The position numbers and the translations under genes are program-made. Shown here piece after piece: positions 1 to 6,974 of a stretch of 64,000 nt of DNA. The notes below the pieces were generated by a model. That model saw nothing but the letters and a program-made list of their open reading frames with translations. It was not told the DNA's origin and made no database searches. The DNA is from an uncultured Bacilli bacterium (lineage in GTDB: Bacteria > Bacillota_I > Bacilli_A > RF39 > UBA660). Location: positions 78,265 through 142,264 of the forward strand of contig CAJTZY010000002.1 of NCBI GenBank assembly GCA_910584085.1. The letters run 5' to 3'. Every line of letters begins with the position of its first letter. Position 1 is the first letter of the stretch.

Positions 1-414
1 ATTAAAGCCACTATTGAGGGCGATTATAATTTTGATAGCGAGGGAACATATAATCTGAAATATGTTGCAGTTGATAGTAGTAACAACAAGAAAGAAGAAG
101 AATTTATTTTAAAAGTAAATAAACCCACTTGTAATCAAAAAAGTGGTAGTTGGAGTACATCAAAACCAAGTTCATTATGTGAATATACTACAAAAAAATT
201 AGTATGGCGTTGGCAATTATACGAAGATATGGACGGCAATTCTAATTGGGTATGGACAATAGATGTTAATTATAATGGTATGGTAGGAAGTGCCTTACCA
301 AATCAAGTAAATAGTAGTTATGAAGAATATAAATATTTATCTACACAACCAAAAGAAACATACAACGATAACCAAGAACACGAAAAATATATAACTGTTT
401 ATATTATTAAATAA
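1..414 (+). CDS. C-terminal part of a surface protein with an Ig-like domain (partial)
   Basis: The reading frame is open from base 1 to the TAA at 412-414, so the gene begins outside the window. The first ~45 visible residues have the pattern of a bacterial Ig-like repeat (GTYNLKYVAVDSSNNKKEEE, the usual 'Y..V..D..GN' strand pair seen in DUF5011/Big-type domains). A Trp- and Tyr-rich tail with two Cys follows. No sortase motif or C-terminal membrane segment is visible, so the anchoring mode is unknown. It sits upstream of two small genes in the integrative element and may be an element-encoded surface or adhesion protein. The domain call is by pattern only; function is not known. Confidence 0.55.
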   Translation: MKATIEGDYNFDSEGTYNLKYVAVDSSNNKKEEEFILKVNKPTCNQKSGSWSTSKPSSLCEYTTKKLVWRWQLYEDMDGNSNWVWTIDVNYNGMVGSALPNQVNSSYEEYKYLSTQPKETYNDNQEHEKYITVYIIK

Positions 415-494
415 GTTAAAACAAGAAGTAGTATTTATAAATGTTTTAATAATAGATACTACTTTTATTTTGCAGAATAGAAAGGAAAGTTTTT

Positions 495-710
495 ATGTTA
501 GAAAATATTTTTAAAATTTTAGGTGTTATAGGTTTTATTGCTATTTGCATGATGGCATTTGTTATTCCTAGTAACCCTTATGAAATTATCCCTAGTTATA
601 CTTATATGGGTTTTGATAAGCCTTTATGGCTATGTATTATACTTGGAGGAGGCTTTTTATACTTAATCATTTTGTATAGCATATATGATTTTATAAATAA
701 GAGAATATGA
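495..710 (+). CDS. Small two-helix membrane protein of the element
   Basis: This 71-residue protein has two hydrophobic segments, roughly residues 5-25 and 44-64, joined by a short polar loop. It therefore probably spans the membrane twice. A good ribosome site (AAAGGAAAG at 481-489) precedes the ATG. The stop overlaps the next start in an ATGA arrangement, so the two genes are translationally coupled. I recognise no family. Its place beside an Ig-domain surface protein suggests an envelope role for the element, but that is inference from position alone. Confidence 0.6.
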   Translation: MLENIFKILGVIGFIAICMMAFVIPSNPYEIIPSYTYMGFDKPLWLCIILGGGFLYLIILYSIYDFINKRI

Positions 711-937
711 AAATTATAGAAAAAGAAGTTAAACAAGAGGAAAATATTTATATATTTTATAATATTATTGAATTGTTATATTTGCACTACCGTGATAAAT
801 TATCAAAAAAAATTATTACACAGTTATATAAATTATATAAAGAAGCTTTAAAAGAAATTGAAAAAGATTATGTAGATTTAGACATAATACAATGTGATTT
901 AGTTGAAAAATTAAAATTTGAGGATACTAAAAAATAG
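707..937 (+). CDS. Small charged protein coupled to the membrane protein upstream
   Basis: This 76-residue protein is rich in Lys, Glu, Ile and Tyr, with no membrane segment and a probably all-helical fold. Its ATG overlaps the stop of the preceding gene by four bases. Its own stop lies inside the left arm of a strong terminator, so it closes the first transcription unit of the element. No family is recognised and no catalytic motif is visible. Confidence 0.55.
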   Translation: MKIIEKEVKQEENIYIFYNIIELLYLHYRDKLSKKIITQLYKLYKEALKEIEKDYVDLDIIQCDLVEKLKFEDTKK

Positions 938-966
938 TGGATCATAACAAAGCCCACTATTTTTTT
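931..966 (+). terminator. Rho-independent terminator
   Basis: The arms AATAGTGG (933-940) and CCACTATT (954-961) form an 8-bp stem followed by a T run. The left arm contains the stop codon of the preceding gene. It separates the surface/membrane genes from the DNA-processing genes of the element. Confidence 0.85.
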
Positions 967-1078
967 GTTAAATTATTTATTTTTCCCCAAAACTTTTATA
1001 TTTATGCGAAAATTTTTAAAAAAATGTCATTTTTTGGAAAAAATTGTCAATTTTTATGAATAGGGTCAAATTTTGTAG

Positions 1079-1203
1079 TGATAATATGTAATGTAAGATA
1101 GAAAAAGTCTTACTAAAATGAGAGAAAATATAACGAAAAAGTCATTTAACTTATATTAACCTCTATCCGAACAAAGTAGGACGTTCTCTCTAGGGTAAGT
1201 TAA
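1079..1203 (+). promoter_or_regulatory. Extended -10 promoter and structured leader of the element's DNA-processing operon
   Basis: TGaTAATAT at 1079-1087 is an extended -10 element; the -35 region is weak. The leader that follows can fold over a long range: TTAACTTA (1146-1153) is complementary to TAAGTTAA (1196-1203). This stem ends just before the AAAGG ribosome site at 1211. The leader may control read-through or translation of the operon. Both claims are read from sequence only. Confidence 0.45.
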
Positions 1204-1225
1204 GTGTTAGAAAGGTAAATTGTGT

Positions 1226-1552
1226 ATGAACGATAATAAGAATATTCCAAAGGTTAAAGATTTAAAATTCGATACTAAAGCTATGTTTGGTGAAACGTTT
1301 GGACTATCCGATATTGACGAAGTTGCAATTTGGAAAGACAATGTTAAAACTAACGAATTTGAATACATATACGATTTAGTGTGTGTCGATAAGAAAATGA
1401 AACATATCTACGTAAAATATCCTCGTAAAATAATGGATACTCCAGAAGATATTGTTCCAGTTGAAGTTAATGATTTAGAAGTTAGTCCATATGTAAGAGA
1501 CGGAAGACTATATCTAAACATAAAAGCCTCAAATATTAAATTAATGAAATAA
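1226..1552 (+). CDS. DUF961/YdcP-like protein of Tn916-type elements
   Basis: This is a 108-residue protein. The spacing of '(I)YDLVCVDKKMKHIYVKYP' followed near the C-terminus by a 'YLNIKASNIKL' strand resembles the DUF961 family (Tn916 Orf22/Orf23). Those proteins sit directly upstream of the FtsK-like coupling protein in Tn916-type elements, and this one is in the equivalent place. The ATG at 1226 is 11 bases after the ribosome site AAAGG, the same long spacing seen for other genes of this element. An in-frame TTG at 1220 is an alternative start. The molecular function of the family is not established. Confidence 0.55.
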   Translation: MNDNKNIPKVKDLKFDTKAMFGETFGLSDIDEVAIWKDNVKTNEFEYIYDLVCVDKKMKHIYVKYPRKIMDTPEDIVPVEVNDLEVSPYVRDGRLYLNIKASNIKLMK

Positions 1553-1555
1553 TAA

Positions 1556-1589
1556 GAGAGCTTAAATGCTCTCCCCTCTTAAGAGAGGG
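1556..1589 (+). promoter_or_regulatory. Pair of consecutive hairpins before the next gene
   Basis: GAGAGC (1556-1561) pairs with GCTCTC (1568-1573). CCCTC (1574-1578) pairs with GAGGG (1585-1589) immediately after. The ribosome site AGGAGA follows at 1595. There is no T run, so these are probably processing or translation-control hairpins rather than terminators. A matching pair occurs at 2832-2866. Confidence 0.6.
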
Positions 1590-1611
1590 AGAATAGGAGA
1601 AACAATAAATA

Positions 1612-2103
1612 ATGATAAATAATATAAAGGAGCTTCAAAAAAAAGAAGCTATTAAACGATTACAAATATTAACTGAAAAATTTGATTTAAAATCAAATAT
1701 ACTAGAAGATTTTAAAAAGGATAAAATAAGTTTATCTATTGAAAAATATCTTACTAGTATAGATAGTAAATCTACATTTGGAGAAATAGTTAAACTACAC
1801 GAGCAACATAACAATTCACTAGCTTATTACGGTATTGTATTTAAGGCTTTTGATATGCTTATGTTTGCTATTTTAACAGTTAGTCCATATATAGAGGACT
1901 GGGAAAAAGAAAGAGAACTTTTATATAAATATGATAATTTAATATGTTTAAGTGGATATGCTTACAATTTAGATATTCCAAATAAATGTACTGAATTTAT
2001 AAATATGATTATAACAAGTGTAAATGGAGCTTTAACTTTTGAAAATGGAACAGTTAAACTTCCAGTTTTACAAGAAATTAAGATATATAAGGAGAATGTT
2101 TAA
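1612..2103 (+). CDS. Hypothetical helical protein of the element
   Basis: This 163-residue protein is Lys/Glu/Leu rich and probably all helical, with no signal peptide or clear membrane span. Its stop overlaps the next start in a TAATG arrangement, so it is translationally coupled to the two related proteins that follow. It has a weak general resemblance to them in helix pattern. The position between the DUF961-like gene and the coupling ATPase suggests a role in transfer or replication of the element. No family is recognised. Confidence 0.55.
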   Translation: MINNIKELQKKEAIKRLQILTEKFDLKSNILEDFKKDKISLSIEKYLTSIDSKSTFGEIVKLHEQHNNSLAYYGIVFKAFDMLMFAILTVSPYIEDWEKERELLYKYDNLICLSGYAYNLDIPNKCTEFINMIITSVNGALTFENGTVKLPVLQEIKIYKENV

Positions 2104-2477
2104 TGATAAAAATAATAAATGAAATAATTGATATTGAAAATATCAAAAATGAAGAAATAAAGTATCTATTTATAGAAGCTAACAATTATATGAATAGTGA
2201 TAATGTAGAAAATTATATGAAAGCATTATTAAATTATGACAAAATAATAGCACTTGCTGAAAAAATAGGAGATTATGCAATATGGCCTAAAGCATATTTT
2301 GGCTTATATCTAGTATGGGCTAATTATTGTAAAAAAAGTAAAATGCAAGAAAGAAGTAGCTTATTACTTCATTTCATAGATTTTGCTACTTCTTATGCTG
2401 AAAGCTTTAATCAAAAAGAATTAGCAGATAAAATATGGCAAGTATCCGAAGAGTATATAGAAAAGGAGAAAGAATAA
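2103..2477 (+). CDS. Hypothetical TPR-like helical protein, paralogue of the next gene
   Basis: This is a 124-residue all-helical protein. The central stretch (residues ~25-75) has Tyr, Ala and Leu spacing reminiscent of a tetratricopeptide-type repeat ('KALLNYDKIIALAEKIGDY'). The following gene has the same motif order ('KALSNYNEFLNIGERFKDY', then 'YWGMYLTWYNHC' matching 'YFGLYLVWANYC' here). The two are therefore diverged tandem duplicates. The start overlaps the upstream stop by one base and the stop overlaps the downstream start. No enzymatic motif is visible; a protein-protein adaptor is plausible. Confidence 0.6.
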   Translation: MIKIINEIIDIENIKNEEIKYLFIEANNYMNSDNVENYMKALLNYDKIIALAEKIGDYAIWPKAYFGLYLVWANYCKKSKMQERSSLLLHFIDFATSYAESFNQKELADKIWQVSEEYIEKEKE

Positions 2478-2827
2478 TGGAAGAAAAATTTGTACCTATT
2501 ATTGATTTAGGGAAAAAAAGAGAGAGGCTTTTAAAGGAAGCCGAAATTTATAGAAAAAATGGTGAAATAGCAAAAGCACTATCAAACTATAATGAATTTT
2601 TAAATATTGGAGAGAGATTTAAAGATTATTCTAGACATCACGAGGGATATTGGGGTATGTATCTTACTTGGTATAATCATTGCCTATTATGTAAGGACTG
2701 GAGTACTTTAGTTGAAGATTTATACAATGTAGCTCTAGTATATGCACCCAGTGAAAAGCAAGAAGAATATAAAAAAATTTACGAGAAAAATCTAAAATCT
2801 TTTAATCAAGAAATTTCTAATAAGTAA
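2477..2827 (+). CDS. Hypothetical TPR-like helical protein, paralogue of the previous gene
   Basis: This 116-residue protein starts at the ATG at 2477, which overlaps the upstream stop (TAATG) and follows AAGGAG by about nine bases. A longer frame begins upstream but ignores this coupling. It shares the helical repeat and the Tyr/Trp-rich 'GYWGMYLTWYNHC' segment with the previous protein, so the pair arose by tandem duplication. Divergence is high, suggesting distinct partners. Function is unknown; the operon position points to element transfer or replication. Confidence 0.6.
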   Translation: MEEKFVPIIDLGKKRERLLKEAEIYRKNGEIAKALSNYNEFLNIGERFKDYSRHHEGYWGMYLTWYNHCLLCKDWSTLVEDLYNVALVYAPSEKQEEYKKIYEKNLKSFNQEISNK

Positions 2828-2831
2828 TTAA

Positions 2832-2866
2832 AGAGAGATATGTTCTCTCTTCCCTACCATTAGGGA
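2832..2866 (+). promoter_or_regulatory. Second pair of consecutive hairpins, before the coupling ATPase gene
   Basis: AGAGAG (2832-2837) pairs with CTCTCT (2845-2850). TCCCTA (2851-2856) pairs with TAGGGA (2861-2866) across a CCAT loop. The ribosome site AGGAG follows at 2871. The layout copies the pair at 1556-1589 although the sequences differ. Confidence 0.6.
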
Positions 2867-2886
2867 AAAAAGGAGTAATGATTTTA

Positions 2887-4101
2887 ATGATACATAATTT
2901 ACTGAAAAAAATTAATTATATTAAAAGCTATATCGTTCTATTATATATAATATTTGCTCAATTAATGTGGCATTGTAAAGAGTACGTTTTAATTGAATTA
3001 ATGAACGTGAAACAAAACTCTATACTATATTATATTTATGTGTTAAGTCTAGGTGGAGTTCTAACCTTTATTTTACTAGCAATAATCATAACTTTAAAAC
3101 CACTTAATTTAAAAAAAGAAAACAATAAAAAAGATACTAAAATTATGTCAGATATAGGAATAAAAAATAAAAATGGAGAAATACCAGTAAAATATAAAAT
3201 ATTTAAAAGCGATTTTAAAGAAAATGGACTTATAATTAGATTCATAAGCAAGAATATTCCTCAAGCAAAATTCGAAGAATATAAACCAAATTTAGAAAGA
3301 GCTTACGATATAAATATATATAGATTTAAAGAAATACCAAGTAAACAAAAATATATAGATATATATTGTGTACCTAAAGAATATGACACCATTAGAGATT
3401 TTGTCTTATCAAATGAAGATACATTTAAAAATAATTTCATACACGAATTAGTAATTGGAGGTACAAGAAGTGGTAAAACATACTACACTAAAGGCGAAGT
3501 CGCTAAAGTAATAATGAATTTAGAAAATATAAATAAAGATGAAAAAATTGAACTTTTTATAGCCGATTTTAAAAATGAGGATTTTATACAATTTAAAAAT
3601 TGTACTAATTATTATGGCTATCTTAATGCTGTTGACGGTATAAACAAAGTTTATGACATTATGAATAAAAGAGCCGAAAGTGGCGAAAATAATTCTAATT
3701 ATAGTACTATAATTTTACTTATTGACGAATATAGTTCTTTACTTGATTATTTAAGTATAATAAATAAAACTCAAGCAAACACTTTAAAAGGTAATGTAGC
3801 TAGTTTACTAAAAATGGGAGCTAGTAAAAAAATTAAATTATTAGTCGTAGACCAAGGTGGATATTCGGAAATATTTTCTGGGGCTAGGCTGAATTTCAAA
3901 AGTATAGTGGGTTTTTCTCAATTAAATGAAAGTCATATAAATATGTTTTTTAAAGACTATGATATTAAAGAAATAAATTCACAAGGAGAAGCTTATTTAT
4001 GGGAAGAAGGTAAATCGGAGTTAACTAGATTTAGGGTTATTAAATATAGTGAAGAGGAAGAAAAACTAATTGATAAAATTTTAGGGAGTAAGCTATCTTA
4101 A
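2887..4101 (+). CDS. FtsK/TcpA-like DNA-translocating coupling ATPase
   Basis: Numbered from the alternative ATG at 2878, two membrane segments (residues ~17-33 and ~52-72) are followed by a cytoplasmic P-loop ATPase. That ATPase has Walker A GGTRSGKT at 194-201 and a Walker B strand 'IILLIDEYSSLL' near 285. N-terminal membrane helices followed by an FtsK-type motor are the architecture of the Tn916 Orf21/TcpA coupling proteins that bring DNA to a conjugation channel. The ATG at 2887 lies 11 bases after AGGAG and fits the spacing used elsewhere in the element; the ATG at 2878 is only two bases away. It is upstream of the HUH Rep gene, as expected for a transfer module. An inovirus Zot protein is less likely because Zot carries its ATPase at the N-terminus. 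Confidence 0.8.
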   Translation: MIHNLLKKINYIKSYIVLLYIIFAQLMWHCKEYVLIELMNVKQNSILYYIYVLSLGGVLTFILLAIIITLKPLNLKKENNKKDTKIMSDIGIKNKNGEIPVKYKIFKSDFKENGLIIRFISKNIPQAKFEEYKPNLERAYDINIYRFKEIPSKQKYIDIYCVPKEYDTIRDFVLSNEDTFKNNFIHELVIGGTRSGKTYYTKGEVAKVIMNLENINKDEKIELFIADFKNEDFIQFKNCTNYYGYLNAVDGINKVYDIMNKRAESGENNSNYSTIILLIDEYSSLLDYLSIINKTQANTLKGNVASLLKMGASKKIKLLVVDQGGYSEIFSGARLNFKSIVGFSQLNESHINMFFKDYDIKEINSQGEAYLWEEGKSELTRFRVIKYSEEEEKLIDKILGSKLS

Positions 4102-4119
4102 TAGCAAGTTAGGTTTAAT

Positions 4120-4180
4120 CGTGGCCGTACGGCGACACGAAGTGAGAGCCAGTACGATCCACGAGGCCACCGTAGGTGGC
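4120..4180. other. GC-rich double foldback, candidate replication/transfer origin
   Basis: In otherwise AT-rich DNA, 4120-4163 forms one long interrupted hairpin. The outer pairs are CGTGG/CCACG and CGTAC/GTACG, the inner pairs GGC/GCC and CAC/GTG around a GAA loop. A second perfect stem follows: GCCACC (4166-4171) with GGTGGC (4175-4180) and a three-base GTA loop. It lies directly before the HUH initiator gene, a usual place for a double-strand origin, single-strand origin or oriT. The structure is seen; the origin role is inferred. Confidence 0.6.
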
Positions 4181-4228
4181 TATTGACTTGACTTATGAAA
4201 CACAAAAGAAAGTATCATAATTATTTTT

Positions 4229-5134
4229 ATGAAGATAGAAGTATTAAAAAATAACCCTATACGTTTAACAGACGAAAGCCAAGTTATTTACAAAGAAGCT
4301 AATCAAAAAGTGGAAATTAAGCACGTAGCAAAAAATACTGGTGGATATATCCGAAGAATTGACAAAGACCACTATTATACTGTACGTGATGGCGAAGTAC
4401 ATACTTTTAATCATAAAGCAAAGTCTAGAAAAGATACAATTAACTCACTAAAGAGAAGTTTTTCAAAACTTAAAGAACTTATTGATATTAACTGTACCGA
4501 GCCTAAAAAAGTGCAATTTATTACTTTTACTTTCCGTGAAGTAGTTCGAGATACAAAGGTTGTCTATGATAGTTTTAAAAAATTTAATTATAGATACAAA
4601 AGATATTTAAAAAAACATAATCTACCGAGTGAATATTCCTATATTGTGGTTTTAGAGGCACAGGGGCCGAAACACGGCTACTGTTGGCACTTGCATTGCT
4701 TATACATTTTCAAAAATTGTAAAAAAGCTCCATACGTTCCGAACGAAACGATACAAACTAATATATGGAAGCTCGGACACACAAGTACAAGTTCCTTAAA
4801 AGGAATAAAAAGCATATCCAACTATTTAGTATCTTACTTAACCGACGTTTGTCTTGATGAAGAGAATATGAAAAAATTAAAGGGAAAAAAAGGAGATAAA
4901 GCCGTGGTAAAAAATGAGAGGCTTAAGTATTATCCAGTTGGTGTTAGATTATTTCGTACAAGCCGTAATATTGTACGAGCTAGTATAACAAAAATGACGG
5001 AAGCAGAAGCACAAAGAAAGCTAGGAGATAATTCTATTTTAACTTATGAAAAAACTCTACGTATATCTAACTATGAGAATACAACTATAAATATTGTAAA
5101 TTATAGACACTATAATAAAATAAATAAAAAATAA
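4229..5134 (+). CDS. HUH-type rolling-circle replication/relaxase protein
   Basis: This 301-residue protein has the three motifs of HUH endonucleases: motif I 'FITFTFRE' (97-104), the metal-binding 'CWHLHCLYIF' with His154 and His156, and the tyrosine motif 'YLVSY' with Tyr199 and Tyr203. Such enzymes nick one strand at an origin and start rolling-circle replication or conjugative transfer. The protein looks like the phage/plasmid Rep proteins used as relaxases by some Gram-positive mobilizable elements rather than like Tn916 Orf20. The start has no convincing Shine-Dalgarno site, and translation may be held low. The gene follows the coupling ATPase and the GC-rich foldback, a coherent mobilization module. 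Confidence 0.8.
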   Translation: MKIEVLKNNPIRLTDESQVIYKEANQKVEIKHVAKNTGGYIRRIDKDHYYTVRDGEVHTFNHKAKSRKDTINSLKRSFSKLKELIDINCTEPKKVQFITFTFREVVRDTKVVYDSFKKFNYRYKRYLKKHNLPSEYSYIVVLEAQGPKHGYCWHLHCLYIFKNCKKAPYVPNETIQTNIWKLGHTSTSSLKGIKSISNYLVSYLTDVCLDEENMKKLKGKKGDKAVVKNERLKYYPVGVRLFRTSRNIVRASITKMTEAEAQRKLGDNSILTYEKTLRISNYENTTINIVNYRHYNKINKK

Positions 5135-5197
5135 ATATTTATTCATTACTGAGGAAAGGAAAAGGTGTCATTTTTAATTATAAGGAGATGATGTCTT

Positions 5198-5461
5198 TTG
5201 AATAAAGAAGAAACAAAATATATACGTCCTAGTAATCAAGAGTTAAATAAGAATTATAATAGCAGTATTGACGTACCTATTTGGGAAAAATACACACTTA
5301 CTATTGAAGAAGCTTCTAAATACTTCCGTATAGGCGAAAATAAGCTCCGTAAACTTGCAGAAGAAAATATCACGTCAAATTGGGTTATTTTAAACGGTAA
5401 TCGTATCCAAATCAAACGAAAACAGTTTGAAAGCCTAATTGATAAGCAAAACACAATTTAA
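5198..5461 (+). CDS. xis: Tn916-type excisionase
   Basis: This 87-residue DNA-binding protein has '[20 protein letters not shown]' followed by '[11 protein letters not shown]' and ends in '[13 protein letters not shown]'. This is nearly the signature of Tn916 Xis, a winged-helix excisionase that bends the element ends and directs the integrase towards excision. Compared with that family it has an extra ~25-residue polar N-terminus. The start is TTG at 5198, ten bases after AAGGAG. The integrase gene follows with its own promoter between them. Confidence 0.9.
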   Translation: MNKEETKYIRPSNQELNKNYNSSIDVPIWEKYTLTIEEASKYFRIGENKLRKLAEENITSNWVILNGNRIQIKRKQFESLIDKQNTI

Positions 5462-5482
5462 GTGAAAATGAGCCTAAAAATG

Positions 5483-5491
5483 TGTTATAAT
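5483..5491 (+). promoter_or_regulatory. Extended -10 promoter of the integrase gene
   Basis: TGtTATAAT at 5483-5491 is a full extended -10 element. It is flanked by GAGCC (5470-5474) and its inverted copy GGCTC (5508-5512), which could form a leader hairpin or operator. The integrase start is 49 bases downstream. Confidence 0.6.
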
Positions 5492-5539
5492 GAATATGCA
5501 TATCAAGGCTCTTTCTTAATTGAGAGGAGCTAATAAAAT

Positions 5540-6832
5540 ATGACTAAAAGACGTGATAATAGACAACGTTTATTACATAATGGAGAGAGCCAAAGAAAAG
5601 ACGGAAGATATGCTTTTAAATATATTGATACTTTTGGAAAACCACAATTTATATATTCGTGGCGACTTGTACCAACGGATAAGACACCAGTAGGTAAGCG
5701 AAATGACTTATCTTTACGAGAAAAAGAAAAGATTTTACAAAGAGATATTGACGACGGAATAGACACGATAGGTAAAAAAATGACAGTATGTCAATTGTAT
5801 TCAAAACATACACGACAACGTGGAAATGTTAAGGATAATACTGAAATAGGACGTAATAGACTTATGAAGCTATTAGAAGAAGATAAGCTCGGTCATTGTG
5901 CTATTGAAAAGGTAAATATATCCGATGCAATAGATTTTGTAATTCGTATGAAAGAAAAAGGAATAGCTTATAAAACTATAAGTAATGATAAAAGGTCTTT
6001 AAAGGCCACTTTTTATACAGCTATACGAAATAATTGTATAAGAACTAACCCTTTTGATTTCCAAATCAGTGAGGTACTAAAAGACGATACAAAGCCAAAA
6101 GTACCACTTACACAAGAACAAGAGGATAGTTTGTTATTATTTATTCAAAGTGATAATGTTTACTATAAATACTATGACGATGTTATTCTCCTTTTAGAAA
6201 CTGGACTACGTATTTCTGAATTTTGTGGACTAACTGAAAAAGACATTGATTTTGAAAACCGACTAATCAATGTAGACCACCAACTATTAAGAAACAAGAA
6301 GCGAGGCTACTATATTGAAGAGCCTAAAACTGAAAAAGGAAAGCGAAAAATACCTATGAGCGAAAAGGCTTATATAGTATTTAAACGTGTAATAGAAAGA
6401 AGCAAGAAATATGATAAGTCAATAACTATTGACGGATATAGTGGCTTTATATTTATAAAAAATAATGGTTATCCTAAAGTATGTTGTGATTATGATAGTG
6501 TATTTCGTGGTATAAAGAAGAAGTATAATAAAAAAAGCAATAGTATAGCTCTACCCAATGTTATGACACCTCATACACTACGTCATACATTTTGTACGAA
6601 CTGGGCTAATGCAGGTATGAACCCTCATACTCTACAATACATAATGGGTCATGCAAATATTCTTATTACACTAAGTTATTATACACACCCTACCTATATG
6701 TCGGCTCAAGCTGAAATGGAGAGAATACGAAAACAACAACAAATTTACTACTCTTGTACTACTTTTGAAAGCGAAAATATAAAAAGTAATAACAATTTAT
6801 GTGAATATCTTCCACAATTAAAAATGTCTTAA
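5540..6832 (+). CDS. int: Tn916-type tyrosine integrase
   Basis: This is a 430-residue site-specific recombinase. The N-terminal DNA-binding part ('RRDNRQRLLHNGESQRKDGR', then 'YSWRLVPTDKTPVGKR') matches the Tn916 Int arm-binding domain. The catalytic domain carries Arg224 (TGLRISE), His345 and Arg348 (HTLRHTF), His371 (MGHAN) and the nucleophile Tyr380/381 (SYYTH). All catalytic residues are present, so the element may still be able to excise. The C-terminal ~30 residues differ from Tn916 Int. It is the last gene of the element; together with Xis it controls integration and excision. Confidence 0.95.
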   Translation: MTKRRDNRQRLLHNGESQRKDGRYAFKYIDTFGKPQFIYSWRLVPTDKTPVGKRNDLSLREKEKILQRDIDDGIDTIGKKMTVCQLYSKHTRQRGNVKDNTEIGRNRLMKLLEEDKLGHCAIEKVNISDAIDFVIRMKEKGIAYKTISNDKRSLKATFYTAIRNNCIRTNPFDFQISEVLKDDTKPKVPLTQEQEDSLLLFIQSDNVYYKYYDDVILLLETGLRISEFCGLTEKDIDFENRLINVDHQLLRNKKRGYYIEEPKTEKGKRKIPMSEKAYIVFKRVIERSKKYDKSITIDGYSGFIFIKNNGYPKVCCDYDSVFRGIKKKYNKKSNSIALPNVMTPHTLRHTFCTNWANAGMNPHTLQYIMGHANILITLSYYTHPTYMSAQAEMERIRKQQQIYYSCTTFESENIKSNNNLCEYLPQLKMS

Positions 6833-6974
6833 AACCTTATAAATAAAGGATATAAAGACATTTAAGAATATTTAAAAAAATAGTTAAAAATTATATATTA
6901 TTTTCATACTAAAAATAAATAAATTAAAAATTGCTAATAGATTAAAAATAATGTATAATTAGATTGGTGATTGT
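6833..6974. other. Presumed right end of the integrative element
   Basis: This AT-rich stretch between the integrase stop and the chromosomal NrtR-like gene must contain the right element-chromosome junction. Tn916-type integrases join AT-rich coupling sequences, so no long conserved att site is expected. No repeat could be matched because the left end is outside the window. The exact junction is not resolved. Confidence 0.45.

Larger units (their letters stand above)
1..6900 (+). mobile_element. Right part of a Tn916-related integrative (probably mobilizable) element
   Basis: All genes from the window start to the integrase run on the plus strand. They end with a Tn916-type excisionase and tyrosine integrase, the usual right end of this class. 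Inside are a DUF961-like gene, an FtsK/TcpA-like coupling ATPase and an HUH Rep protein. No VirB4, VirB6 or cell-wall hydrolase genes of a conjugation machine are visible. An integrative mobilizable element that borrows a secretion channel is therefore the best reading. The left end is outside the window. The right end is set only approximately, between the integrase stop and the chromosomal gene at 6975, because no attachment repeat could be identified. Confidence 0.75.

Noticed and set aside
495..5134. Element considered as an integrated filamentous phage
   Set aside because: The ATPase has N-terminal membrane helices followed by an FtsK-type motor, unlike Zot. Xis and Int are of Tn916 type, and no coat-protein gene with a signal peptide was found. 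Kept only as an alternative.
5188..5205. Upstream ATG codons at 5188/5191 as start of xis
   Set aside because: They are in another frame and stop after a few codons; the TTG at 5198 is in frame at a suitable distance from AAGGAG.
1..6900. Element considered as a complete integrative conjugative element
   Set aside because: No VirB4-, VirB6- or lysozyme-like genes lie between the coupling protein and the integrase, where Tn916 relatives keep theirs after rep.
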